Source: Actinomycetes bacterium (GTDB lineage: Bacteria > Actinomycetota > Coriobacteriia > Anaerosomatales > JAGXFU01). From it: a stretch of DNA of 52,253 nt. This document shows positions 16,779 through 25,049 of the stretch, piece after piece (position 1 is the first letter of the stretch; every line of letters begins with the position of its first letter). Below the pieces are notes generated by a model that saw only the letters and a list, made by a program, of their open reading frames with translations, did no database searches and was not told the origin of the DNA. The stretch covers positions 1 through 52,253 of the forward strand of contig JAGXFU010000006.1 of NCBI GenBank assembly GCA_024637115.1. The letters are read 5' to 3'. Both the position numbers and the translations under genes were made by a program.

Positions 16779-18533
16779 TTAATACACCTCGATCCCTGCA
16801 ATATCGCCAGCCAGTTCATCAGCAAAGACCGGAAGGGCTTCGATCGCCTCTTCGTGTGGAGTGGTCTTCATTGTCGAAATACGATCCTTCAGCGGCATCT
16901 CGAGAATCTGCCTCAGAGATACACCTCTGTTCAGTGCCGCCGTCGCTGCCTCGTGGAACGACATGATGACCTTGAGCATCAGATACGCCTTCTTGGGCGG
17001 ACAATATGCATCAACTTCATCGAATGCGAACTGCTGGAGGAAGTCCTCGCGAAGCATGCGCGCGACCTCGAGAATCACCTTCTCTGACTCAGGAAGCGCA
17101 TCAGGCCCGACAAGTTGGACGATCTCCTGAAGCTCAGTCTCTTTTTGCAGAACGCCCATAGCGCGATCGCGCATGGCCTGCCAGTCGGGTGCGACGTTTT
17201 CCTCATACCAACCACGTATCTGCGCGCCATAGAGCGTGTAGGACTTGGTCCAGGAAATCGCCGGGAAGTGACGACGATGGGCAAGCGACGTGTCGAGTGC
17301 CCAGAATGCGCCGGTTACTCGCAGAGAGTTCTGCGTCATTGGCTCGGACATGTCTCCGCCTGCAGGTGAAACTGCGCCAACCATCGTCACAGATCCGACG
17401 CGCCCGTCCCCGCCGAGAGCCTGTACGCGACCACTGCGCTCATAGAATGCGGCGAGTCGAGTCGCAAGATATGCGGGATATCCCTCTTCACCCGGCATTT
17501 CCTCAAGTCGTCCCGAAACCTCGCGCAGGGCCTCACCCCAGCGAGATGTGGAGTCGGCCATCATTGCAACGCTGTAGCCCTGGTCTCGGTAGTACTCGGC
17601 CAGAGTCGCTCCCACATAGATCGACGCCTCGCGTGCGGCAACCGGCATGTTCGAGGTGTTGGCCACCAAGACGGTCCGGTCCATGAGCGGAGCGCCCGAG
17701 CGCGGGTCTTCGAGTTCTGGGAACTCAGTGAGGACCTCCGTCATCTCGTTGCCACGCTCACCGCAACCGACATAGACAATGATGTCGACGTCGGCCCACT
17801 TTGCCAGCGATTGCTGGGTGACCGTCTTGCCCGTTCCAAAACCACCAGGAATGATGGCGTTGCCGCCCAGTGCAATCGGGAAGAACGTGTCCAGGATGCG
17901 CATACCCGTAGTGAACGGGTGCGTCGGATCCAGTTTGCGCTTGTAGGGGCGTCCTTGGCGAACGGGCCAGCGTTGGGCCATTCGCAGTTCGGTTCCGTCA
18001 TCAAGTGTGGCTATGGTGTCGTCCACCGTGTAGTCACCCGCAGCCACAATGCTGACGATCTTGCCTGGCTTTGTCGTCGGTGGCACCATCACTCGATGCT
18101 CGATCGTCTGACCCTCGGGCACAGTACCGAGGATGTCGCCGGGATTCACATCCTGGCCAACAGTGACCGTGGGCGTGAAGGCCCATTTCTTGTCGCGTTC
18201 GAGCGCCGACGCCACGGTGCCGCGCTCGATATAGTCGCCGGTTTGTTCGGCGATGATCGGCAGCGGACGCTGTACACCATCGTAGATGGATGTGAGCAGG
18301 CCGGGGCCGAGTTCGACCATGAGCGGCCCGTCTGTGGACTCAACGGTATCGCCCGGAGTCAAACCGGATGTGTCCTCGTAGACCTGAATCGTTGCACGGT
18401 CTCCTTCTAGACGAATGACTTCGCCCATGAGACCCATCTCGCCAACGCGAACAACGTCGTACATCTTCGCGCCGAGCATGTTCTGAGCAACAACGACTGG
18501 CCCAGTTATCTTTGAAATCGTTCCGACTATCAT
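16779..18533 (-). CDS. atpA: V-type ATPase subunit A (catalytic)
   Basis: This 584-residue catalytic subunit hydrolyses or makes ATP. It starts [14 protein letters not shown], has the V/A-type non-homologous bulge (residues about 110-190, with the DPTHPF region just after), and a Walker A of GGFGTGKT near residue 230. Further features are [12 protein letters not shown] and [18 protein letters not shown]. Its ATG overlaps the stop of atpF by one base (TGATG), and atpB follows with no gap. The bulge region and paired B subunit separate it from F-type beta subunits. Confidence 0.97.
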   Translation of the reverse strand: MIVGTISKITGPVVVAQNMLGAKMYDVVRVGEMGLMGEVIRLEGDRATIQVYEDTSGLTPGDTVESTDGPLMVELGPGLLTSIYDGVQRPLPIIAEQTGDYIERGTVASALERDKKWAFTPTVTVGQDVNPGDILGTVPEGQTIEHRVMVPPTTKPGKIVSIVAAGDYTVDDTIATLDDGTELRMAQRWPVRQGRPYKRKLDPTHPFTTGMRILDTFFPIALGGNAIIPGGFGTGKTVTQQSLAKWADVDIIVYVGCGERGNEMTEVLTEFPELEDPRSGAPLMDRTVLVANTSNMPVAAREASIYVGATLAEYYRDQGYSVAMMADSTSRWGEALREVSGRLEEMPGEEGYPAYLATRLAAFYERSGRVQALGGDGRVGSVTMVGAVSPAGGDMSEPMTQNSLRVTGAFWALDTSLAHRRHFPAISWTKSYTLYGAQIRGWYEENVAPDWQAMRDRAMGVLQKETELQEIVQLVGPDALPESEKVILEVARMLREDFLQQFAFDEVDAYCPPKKAYLMLKVIMSFHEAATAALNRGVSLRQILEMPLKDRISTMKTTPHEEAIEALPVFADELAGDIAGIEVY

Positions 18534-18865
18534 CAGCCTCGCCTCAGTGTGATGTCGAATCCTATTGCCCGTCTGATCAAACGTGCGAGATACGCACGAT
18601 GATCTTCGCCCATTTCCAGCTTCTCCTTGATCGGGAGAGAGATGACAATGGGTCGATAGATCGAGTCAATCTTCTTCTGTGTTCGCTCATCGATGTCGGC
18701 CATCATCTTCTCGTTGACGGCAATGATGCCGCTCGCATCGTCATCAATAAGCGAATTAAGCTTCTTGCGAGCCATGTCGCTGCTATCAGCGACCTCTACA
18801 TCGACTCCAGCCAGACGGAATCCGTCGGCCGTGTCCGAATCTGTGAGAACGATGAGCTTATACAA
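18533..18865 (-). CDS. atpF: V-type ATPase subunit F (central stalk)
   Basis: This 110-residue protein has the alternating alpha/beta layout of subunit F, which binds subunit D in the rotor and modulates activity. It begins [28 protein letters not shown] is the family signature. A later segment, [12 protein letters not shown], matches the second conserved block. Its ATG lies inside the end of atpC (8-base overlap), and its stop overlaps the start of atpA. The name follows V-type usage and is not the F-type b subunit of the same symbol. Confidence 0.92.
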   Translation of the reverse strand: MYKLIVLTDSDTADGFRLAGVDVEVADSSDMARKKLNSLIDDDASGIIAVNEKMMADIDERTQKKIDSIYRPIVISLPIKEKLEMGEDHRAYLARLIRRAIGFDITLRRG

Positions 18866-19952
18866 GAATCAGCTCTCCCCTCACACGGTCAACCGGCATG
18901 CCAACAGCCTTGCCTTTGACAACAATTCGGAGATTGGTGACCTCATTTTGTTTGGCCCACAGATACGCGATTGCAACGCCCACCCCAAGTGGATCACTCG
19001 TGCCGAGTGCGGCGGCTTTGCGCATGAGGTGATCCTCTAGAGCCCGCTCGAATACCGCGATGGAGTTTTCCTCGAGGTACGAGACCGCAACTTCATCGAG
19101 GGCTTTGCTGTATGCAGTCCCACGAAGTCTGTCGAGCACCTCATCCACATCGGACATCTGGGCGAGCTCTTTGTAGAAATCAAGATCGATAACACGTCCA
19201 CCGAGCAAGAAGAACGATTCGACATCGACACCCTCGATATCGCTCTTCTGGAGCCGGAAGACCATAACCAGGTTCATGACATCTACCTGGCGCTCCAGAA
19301 TCTCACGCGCCAGTTTCATGTTCGGCCCTCTGCGACGAAGCCTGATGCTGGCCCAATCCGCATAGTAGCGATCCATGGCCAACTCAAGATCCGAAAGCTC
19401 CCCGCTCCGCATGTATGCGACATACCCGGCTCGCATGGCAGACGCGTATGGAAGCCCCCAGGTCGCAGCGGTATCAACAACCGCGCGAACATCCTCAAGC
19501 ATGGCAAGGGCATCCAGCTCGACCTGAGCCAGGTAGCCCACAGGCAGAAGTCCTTCGGCAATCTCCTCATTCGCAAGGTGCATGTGCTTTCCGCGCAGGA
19601 TTGTCTTGATGTTGAACACATCCCACCGACCAAGGAGGGTTGTGAGCACGTATCCCGCTTCCTCATTGAGGAAACCGTGCACCTTACGAAACGTCCGCAC
19701 CATGTTGTTCTTCAACGCCTCGTCAATCGTCGCAGCATCGCGACCCTTTATCAGTACATCCTCGAGATCCGGACCATATTCGGTCCCGGAGAGCTCCTGG
19801 ATCAGGGCGCTAATGTCGTGAGCAGTGATGAGTTCATCGAAGTAGGCACGCGTGAGCAGTCGCGAACGCATACCTCTTATGCGAGCGTTCGAGTAACCGT
19901 AATCCTTGCTGCTGCTGACTGGTTTGCGAGTTCTAGGAGCGCCCGTTGTCAT
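18858..19952 (-). CDS. atpC: V-type ATPase subunit C (rotor-stalk connector, AC39-like)
   Basis: This 364-residue helical protein belongs to the C/AC39 family, the funnel that docks the central shaft onto the membrane ring. Markers are YGYSNARIRGMRSRLL near the start, WDVFNIKTILRGK in the middle (about residues 110-122), and the C-terminal VAIAYLWAKQNEVTNLRIVVKGK. The ATG at 19952 overlaps the stop of atpE (ATGA). The roughly 15 residues before YGYSN form a basic, serine-rich lead that is longer than usual, but no better internal start is seen. Confidence 0.93.
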   Translation of the reverse strand: MTTGAPRTRKPVSSSKDYGYSNARIRGMRSRLLTRAYFDELITAHDISALIQELSGTEYGPDLEDVLIKGRDAATIDEALKNNMVRTFRKVHGFLNEEAGYVLTTLLGRWDVFNIKTILRGKHMHLANEEIAEGLLPVGYLAQVELDALAMLEDVRAVVDTAATWGLPYASAMRAGYVAYMRSGELSDLELAMDRYYADWASIRLRRRGPNMKLAREILERQVDVMNLVMVFRLQKSDIEGVDVESFFLLGGRVIDLDFYKELAQMSDVDEVLDRLRGTAYSKALDEVAVSYLEENSIAVFERALEDHLMRKAAALGTSDPLGVGVAIAYLWAKQNEVTNLRIVVKGKAVGMPVDRVRGELILV

Positions 19953-20527
19953 GAGAAGAGAACCCCCGCAACGTCGGCTTGCGCCCTCTGGCGCACCTTC
20001 TCAAGCCGATCTTCAAACGTGTTCCGCCGCGCAATACGACCCTTGCGGGTTGTAACGGTCAGACCGCCTGCGGTAGAGAGCTCTGGCTTCAAGGGGGCCT
20101 GGATGCCGAGTTTCGACAGCGTCGATTTCGCAAGTTCCTCATCCGCCTGATCGACAAGAACCTCGATGCTCCCGTCGAAGCCTGCAACCGCTTCCTCCAC
20201 GAGTGCTTGAAACACAACTGAGTACTGTTCAGTTCCGCGCAGGCCTGCCAGAGGAACCGCCGCCGCCGCAAAGACAGAATCAACGGCCTCTTCCTTGACA
20301 GCAGCAATCCGCTTCTTGGCCTCAAGCCGAGCAGCGTTCAGCGATTGAGATGCCCGTGCACGGGTAACCTTCTCGGCCCGCTCGATGCGAGCGGCCCGAA
20401 TCTGGTCAGCCTGATCGTTCGCATCGTCTGCGATCATCTCAGCCTGGTTGTGCGCATCTTGCAGTATCTCGACTATCTCTTTGTCAGCCTGCTGTTCAAG
20501 CGCACTGAAAATATCATCGAGTGCCAT
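19949..20527 (-). CDS. atpE: V-type ATPase subunit E (peripheral stalk)
   Basis: This 192-residue protein has a long N-terminal charged helix (residues about 1-85, alanine- and glutamate-rich, with coiled-coil character) and a compact C-terminal domain that binds the A3B3 head. This is the plan of subunit E, which pairs with the G/H subunit as the stator. The motif GGLTVTTRKGRIARRNTFEDRLE near the end matches the conserved E-subunit block. It lies 49 bases downstream of atpK and overlaps atpC by four bases. The identity fits both sequence pattern and operon position. Confidence 0.92.
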   Translation of the reverse strand: MALDDIFSALEQQADKEIVEILQDAHNQAEMIADDANDQADQIRAARIERAEKVTRARASQSLNAARLEAKKRIAAVKEEAVDSVFAAAAVPLAGLRGTEQYSVVFQALVEEAVAGFDGSIEVLVDQADEELAKSTLSKLGIQAPLKPELSTAGGLTVTTRKGRIARRNTFEDRLEKVRQRAQADVAGVLFS

Positions 20528-20576
20528 GTGTCAGGTTCCTTCCGCCTCACGCGATTCGAATGCGGCTTCTTCTGTG

Positions 20577-20900
20577 CTAGCCGGTGATCATGATCGCGGA
20601 AACGAAACCAAGCAGAACGATGACCTCAGGTAGCGCCTGGAGAGTAATGATCCAGATTGCGGCCTCAGGACGCTCGGCCAGAGTTCCAGCACCAGCGGAA
20701 CCGATCTTGGCCTGTGCATATCCCGCACCCAACGCAGAGAGACCCATTGCAAGGCCGGCTGCCATGGCCTTACCAACGCTCGCCTGCCAGGCGACGTCTC
20801 CTTCTGCAACTACCTCTTCTGCGAACGCGATTGCCGGGACCAGCATGGTCAGCACGAATGTGCTGCCGAACACCCACCTTGCGAGACGATTCTTGATCAT
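20577..20900 (-). CDS. atpK: V-type ATPase subunit K (membrane rotor ring, c-type)
   Basis: This 107-residue proteolipid has a first hydrophobic stretch (residues about 8-28) ending AIAFAEE that looks like a cleavable signal, as in the Thermus ring subunit. Two membrane helices follow, AAGLAMGLSALGAG and ITLQALPEVIVLLGFVSAIMI, joined by an AERPEAA polar loop. The carboxylate that carries the ion is the glutamate in LPEVI. It is a single-hairpin subunit rather than the doubled form of enterococcal NtpK. The residue after the glutamate is V, not the S/T often seen in sodium-binding rings, so proton coupling is a weak inference. The ATG overlaps the stop of atpI (ATGA). Confidence 0.93.
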   Translation of the reverse strand: MIKNRLARWVFGSTFVLTMLVPAIAFAEEVVAEGDVAWQASVGKAMAAGLAMGLSALGAGYAQAKIGSAGAGTLAERPEAAIWIITLQALPEVIVLLGFVSAIMITG

Positions 20901-22870
20901 GCGCTCTTCTCACCTCCGGTTTTCGTAAACGGCTGATACATCTGATTTCCCGTCTCATAAAACTTCCCAAAGAACTCAAGGAAGTTGAGACGTAGTGCAT
21001 GGATTGAGGGGCTGAACGCACAGATGATGAAGTTCAGCGAGTGAAGCAGGATTGCGATCACCGCAGCAAGCGCGATGTTGGTTGTGCCCGCGACGATCTG
21101 GTTGATCGCATCCGCGAAGATGGCGCCGGCAAGACCGACCGCCATGATTCGAATGTAGGTAACCATTCCGGTGAAACTCTCGAGTGTCTCGATCGCGCCC
21201 ATGATCCCGCCGCCACGAATCGCAAAGATGAAGCCACCGAAAGCGATTATCGCGAAGACGACCTGGCCCCAGACCGCCCAGTCCCCGAACACATTCGAGG
21301 CCATTCCGAGTCCGACGGCGATGAGAACGGAAAGGATCAGAGTGAGGATCCCGCCCTTTTCGTAAATATGCTTCTTGTGTCCGCCGCGAACGGCGTTGAT
21401 GATGCCCAGGACAAGGCCGAAGGACACGTGAACAACGCCGACAGCAACGGCAATAATCATGAACTCATTGACCAATTGAACACGATGGAACGGAAGCGTG
21501 ATACCCAAGACTGAGATGTCCATTACCCAGCCAAGATAGTGGCTGAGCAGATCACCAAAGAACTCGGCGTAGATGATGCCGAACGCGCAGACCATGGTCG
21601 CTGCCGGCCCCAGAATCGATGTCGACAACTGGATTACCGGGTTCTCTTTGAACTTGAGCCTCAACCAAATGACGATACCGAGCATGATCAAGCCATAGCC
21701 CAGGTCGCCAACGATCATTCCAAAGAACAGTGGATAGAAGACAAAGAGCATCCAGGTTGGATCAACGGTTCCATATCGCGGCATCCCGTAGACGCCCACG
21801 AGGAACTGGAAGGGTTCGACTGCCTTTGAGTTCTTGAGCGCGACAGGCGTCTCGCCGTACTCCTCTTCCTTGATCTCCTTCTCTTCGATAATGATGTCCT
21901 GACCCCACTTCGAGGCCACGATTTTCTTGAAGTCCTTGACCTTTGCTGCGGGCATCCACCCGGTGACAACAAATGCGTAGGCCGTGCTACCAAACTTCGG
22001 GATCGCGCTAATCTCTTCGGTCTTGTCAATCAAGACGTCGCGCACCGTTGCCAGCTTGAGCTGCCATTTGAATGACATCGCCTCAAGTTCGGCTGAAATG
22101 CGCTTCAGATCATCAGGAAGCGACTTGCGCCGTTCAAGGAGTTCCTTGTAGGCAACATCGAACGGCATATCCTGAAACTCCTGCGGGAGACGGATCTGAT
22201 TCACGTTCTCCATCGACAGGAACTTGTGTACCGGTTCGGAATAGGTCTTCGAGAACACGACGATCGCAGCGGTAGTGTCCTCGTCAACGTCAGTCGAGAC
22301 AATCTCACACTGCTTGTGCGTGAGCCTGTCCAACTCTTCTTTGAGCTGCTCGAGTCCCGCCTTGTAGCGACGCTCCACCAAGAGAGCTACGGACTCATAT
22401 GCTCCGGTGGTCACGATCTGCTTCGCCAGGGGTTGGATCTTGTGAAGAATCGGCTCATAGCGTGCCAGCAACGCCATCTCGGACTCCAGAGACGTGTGGC
22501 TCGTGGCGAGCATCGATGTTCGGTCTTCTACCTCTTCGATCACATCATGGATCTCGGCGGACAAGTCCTCGACCGAGAGCGCAAACAACTCATTGTACTG
22601 CTGCTGACGATCCGACTTGTCCATCGGAGTGTCAGCGCGGTGGAGCGCTTTGAGGATTGCGCGCACCCGAATGAGAAGCTCCTCCATACGCTCCTGATCG
22701 ACCTGCTGCTTCTCAAAGACCTCCATGTGATCGATCGGCATCTCCCCGGATTGAATCTTCCGAGAGAGATCTTCGATGTGAAGAGAACCCTCTTCGTGGA
22801 TCAGACTCACCACATCAAAGAAGAGGTTCTTTGGACCAATCACCTCGACCTTTGCCATAGGGACGAGCAC
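20897..22870 (-). CDS. atpI: V-type ATPase subunit I (membrane stator, a-type)
   Basis: The protein has about 657 residues. The first half is soluble with long coiled-coil arms, and the second half has about seven or eight membrane helices that form the ion half-channels against the K ring. The N-terminus MAKVEVIGPKNLF and the membrane entry PTWMLFVFYPLFFGMIVGDLGYG are family hallmarks. I chose GTG at 22870, which lies 8-9 bases after the AGGGGGG run and gives VLVPMAKVEVIG, aligning with the usual MAxxKMxKV start. GTG at 22879 overlaps the G-run, and ATG at 22858 is further away. A six-base hairpin at 22887-22904 sits just ahead of the ribosome site. Confidence 0.94.
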   Translation of the reverse strand: MLVPMAKVEVIGPKNLFFDVVSLIHEEGSLHIEDLSRKIQSGEMPIDHMEVFEKQQVDQERMEELLIRVRAILKALHRADTPMDKSDRQQQYNELFALSVEDLSAEIHDVIEEVEDRTSMLATSHTSLESEMALLARYEPILHKIQPLAKQIVTTGAYESVALLVERRYKAGLEQLKEELDRLTHKQCEIVSTDVDEDTTAAIVVFSKTYSEPVHKFLSMENVNQIRLPQEFQDMPFDVAYKELLERRKSLPDDLKRISAELEAMSFKWQLKLATVRDVLIDKTEEISAIPKFGSTAYAFVVTGWMPAAKVKDFKKIVASKWGQDIIIEEKEIKEEEYGETPVALKNSKAVEPFQFLVGVYGMPRYGTVDPTWMLFVFYPLFFGMIVGDLGYGLIMLGIVIWLRLKFKENPVIQLSTSILGPAATMVCAFGIIYAEFFGDLLSHYLGWVMDISVLGITLPFHRVQLVNEFMIIAVAVGVVHVSFGLVLGIINAVRGGHKKHIYEKGGILTLILSVLIAVGLGMASNVFGDWAVWGQVVFAIIAFGGFIFAIRGGGIMGAIETLESFTGMVTYIRIMAVGLAGAIFADAINQIVAGTTNIALAAVIAILLHSLNFIICAFSPSIHALRLNFLEFFGKFYETGNQMYQPFTKTGGEKSA

Positions 22871-22913
22871 TGGCAACACCCCCCCTGGACCACCGGCATG
22901 GTCCGTCTCGGAA

Positions 22914-23282
22914 CTACACGCTCGTAACTGACTCCACTACGAGCGTGACTGCATCCTCAGTTCGCTCCACAATCGTCTTGCGCAAAGCCTTAATCTCGCA
23001 GTCGGTATTCTCACCGACCAATTCAATCTCACGCTCAACCTCGGCGAGCACTGTCTTCTCATGCTCTGAAGCAAGTTGCTCGCTCTGCTCTTCGGCTCTG
23101 CGTGTGACCTCAACCGCCTTCTTGCGAGCCCGAGCAACGATCTCCTCGGCTTCGCGCTTTGCGGTCAGCACGCGGCCAGTGATTTCCATTTCCTTCTCGC
23201 GAATAAGATGCAGCGGCGAGTTCGCATCACTGGCAACGGTATCCTGGTGGAACTCGATGTCCTCAAGGACCTTGTCTTCCAC
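22914..23282 (-). CDS. atpH: V-type ATPase subunit H/G-like coiled-coil protein (peripheral stalk)
   Basis: This 122-residue, highly charged protein is almost entirely one long helix. The middle (residues about 30-100) is rich in A, E, K and R in heptad-like order (KREAEEIVARARKKAVEV), as in the G/H stator subunit that pairs with E. The start is GTG at 23282, six bases after AAGGGGG. A longer frame up to 23339 has no ribosome site. It is the first gene of the operon, 43 bases before atpI. Sequence conservation in this family is low, so the call leans on position and helix pattern. Confidence 0.85.
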   Translation of the reverse strand: MEDKVLEDIEFHQDTVASDANSPLHLIREKEMEITGRVLTAKREAEEIVARARKKAVEVTRRAEEQSEQLASEHEKTVLAEVEREIELVGENTDCEIKALRKTIVERTEDAVTLVVESVTSV

Positions 23283-23349
23283 GTTGAACCCCCTTGTCGC
23301 GCCGGCCCCGAGAAAGCGTGCACACGGCACGCGACGCAAATCGCGCCCT

Positions 23350-23383
23350 CACACGTGTCTTTCGACAGCACAAGACACGTGTC
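23350..23383. promoter_or_regulatory. Paired CACGTG palindromes upstream of the V-ATPase operon
   Basis: GACACGTGTC at 23374-23383 is a perfect ten-base palindrome, and CACACGTGTC at 23350-23359 is a near-copy. Their centres are 24 bases apart. Together they also form a perfect 11-base inverted repeat (23351-23361 with 23372-23382) around a ten-base loop. The site lies about 70-100 bases before the atpH start codon. It could be an operator for a dimeric regulator or a hairpin in the leader. Confidence 0.5.
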
Positions 23384-23419
23384 CTGCTAACTTTTCACTA
23401 CGCAATTTTGGAGTGACGT

Positions 23420-23464
23420 TGCGGTGGCAAAACCGCAGGTGAGAGGGACGCTAAAGAAAGCGTC
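23420..23464 (-). terminator. Two small hairpins around the alr stop codon
   Basis: GACGCT/AGCGTC (23447-23452 with 23459-23464) spans the alr stop, and TGCGGT/ACCGCA (23420-23425 with 23432-23437) follows 10 bases later on the minus strand. Both stems are six bases with six-base loops, and no T-run follows either. They may weaken read-through from alr into the V-ATPase genes, but a real terminator is not certain. Confidence 0.35.
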
Positions 23465-24569
23465 GCGGCATGCGCATGCCAAAGGCGCACGCGAGTTCAT
23501 AGTTGATCGTTCCCGCTGCATCAGCAAGTTCGTCCATGACGATGCGCTCGTCCCCCTGCGCACCGACCAAAACGACCTCATCACCCACTGTCAATGAGAG
23601 CCCGGACGGGACCTCAAACATGAGCTGATCCATGCAGATGCGACCGACCTGCTGGCATCGGGTACCACGAACGAGCACCTGCATACGGTTCGACATAGTG
23701 CGGTGCACGCCATCTGCGTAACCGAGCGGCAGTGTCGCTATCGTGGTTGGTGCCGCCGCGCGCCACGTCAGTCCGTATGAAACGCCATCGCCCATCCCGA
23801 TACGTTTCACGAATGACACGCGGGCATGCACCGACATGACGGGCCTCAGGTCGACCCTGGTGTACGTACTCTTGTCAGGATGCAGACCGTAAAGCGCAAT
23901 CCCGCAGCGGACCATGCTGTAGTGAGTCTCCGGATGAAGGATCGTCGCCGCGCTGTTGGCCGCATGAACGATAGGCGGTCTGACTCCGTCGGTGCGCATC
24001 TGCTCAAGTGCACGCTCGTATTGCTCAACCTGTCCCTCAAAATCCCAATCTCCGGGGGTGTCGGCGGTGGCGAAGTGCGTGAACACACCTTCCATCCTGA
24101 GCCCGGGGAAATCCTTGAGACCACGAGCGAACTCCGCAGCATCCTCGGCTTTCACGCCAATGCGATTCATGCCCGTGTCGACCTTGAGATGATAGTCGAC
24201 AACGCGGTCGATCCGTGTAGCCTCCCTCCCAAGGGCGACAGCGAACTCACGCGTTGCGACTGTTGGGATGAGACTGTGCTCGATCACCAGCGCAATGGCA
24301 CTGACAGGAACCTCAGAGAGTAGATGAATCGTCTCTGAGATACCTTCTCCGCGAAGATCGATCGCTTCCTCGACCGTTGCCACACCAAGGCGATCCGCCC
24401 CGGCTCCGAGCGCGGTCCGGGCCACGGCAGCCGCACCATGTCCATAGGCATCCGCCTTCACAACGGCCATGAACAGGGTACCCGGCGCGGTCAATGCCTT
24501 GAGTGTACGAACGTTGTGTGCGACGGCCGCGAGATCGACCTCGATATGCGCGTGTCGGGCGTACGCCAC
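23451..24569 (-). CDS. alr: Alanine racemase
   Basis: This 372-residue PLP enzyme makes D-alanine for peptidoglycan. The PLP lysine is in VVKADAYGHGA (K39), and the second catalytic base, a tyrosine, is in GDGVSYGLTWRA. Other markers are VDTGMNRIGV, HAANSAAT, RCGIALYG and QVGRICMDQLMF. The family length is about 370, so it is full length. The GTG at 24569 lies eight bases after the CBS-domain gene with only a weak ribosome site, which suggests coupling to that gene. It is the last gene of the glmS-acpS-nnr-CBS-alr run, a set of envelope-supply genes. Confidence 0.97.
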   Translation of the reverse strand: MAYARHAHIEVDLAAVAHNVRTLKALTAPGTLFMAVVKADAYGHGAAAVARTALGAGADRLGVATVEEAIDLRGEGISETIHLLSEVPVSAIALVIEHSLIPTVATREFAVALGREATRIDRVVDYHLKVDTGMNRIGVKAEDAAEFARGLKDFPGLRMEGVFTHFATADTPGDWDFEGQVEQYERALEQMRTDGVRPPIVHAANSAATILHPETHYSMVRCGIALYGLHPDKSTYTRVDLRPVMSVHARVSFVKRIGMGDGVSYGLTWRAAAPTTIATLPLGYADGVHRTMSNRMQVLVRGTRCQQVGRICMDQLMFEVPSGLSLTVGDEVVLVGAQGDERIVMDELADAAGTINYELACAFGMRMPRRFL

Positions 24570-24577
24570 AGGAGAAC

Positions 24578-25039
24578 CTATCCCTCTATCAACAGCGAGC
24601 GAACAACGTCTGACTTGCTCACGATACCCACGAGCGCCTCGCCATCAAGTACAGGAAGGCGCGAGACATCTCGCTCAACGAGCAATGTGGCGGCGTCCTC
24701 AACACTTGCCGACGCCTGAATCGTAATGGGGTCGATCGTCATGACAGCGCGGACGTCAGCGGCAACCGCCTTCTTCAGTTCGTTCTCAAAGCGCAACTGC
24801 GCGCCGGGAAGCGTGATGATGCCGTCAATCAGGTGAAGATAGGTCGGATACTCAAGCTTGACGTCCTGCATGATCAGATCGCCCTCGGTCACGATGCCCA
24901 ACAGCTTGCCATCCTCAACCACAGGCAGTGCGCCGATTCTGCGGTCAACCATGGTACGAGCGGCTTCCCTGACTGTGAGATCCGGTCCCACTGAGTGAGG
25001 GTCTACCGTCATGATGTCGCGGACCGTAAGTTCTGCCAT
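24578..25039 (-). CDS. CBS-domain pair protein
   Basis: This 153-residue cytoplasmic protein consists of two CBS domains. The first covers residues about 3-60 (VRDIMTVDPHSV...GKLLGIVTEGDLI) and the second residues about 92-150 (VRAVMTIDPITI...EALVGIVSKSDVV). Such pairs bind adenine nucleotides and sense energy state or control a partner. A 30-residue insert between them (YPTYLHLIDGIITLPGA) is also seen in other bacterial CBS pairs. ATG at 25039 has AGGAGGAG directly upstream, overlapping the stop of nnr. The partner is unknown; flanking nnr and alr suggest shared expression rather than a shown link. Confidence 0.9.
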   Translation of the reverse strand: MAELTVRDIMTVDPHSVGPDLTVREAARTMVDRRIGALPVVEDGKLLGIVTEGDLIMQDVKLEYPTYLHLIDGIITLPGAQLRFENELKKAVAADVRAVMTIDPITIQASASVEDAATLLVERDVSRLPVLDGEALVGIVSKSDVVRSLLIEG

Positions 25040-25049
25040 GTTGCTCCTC

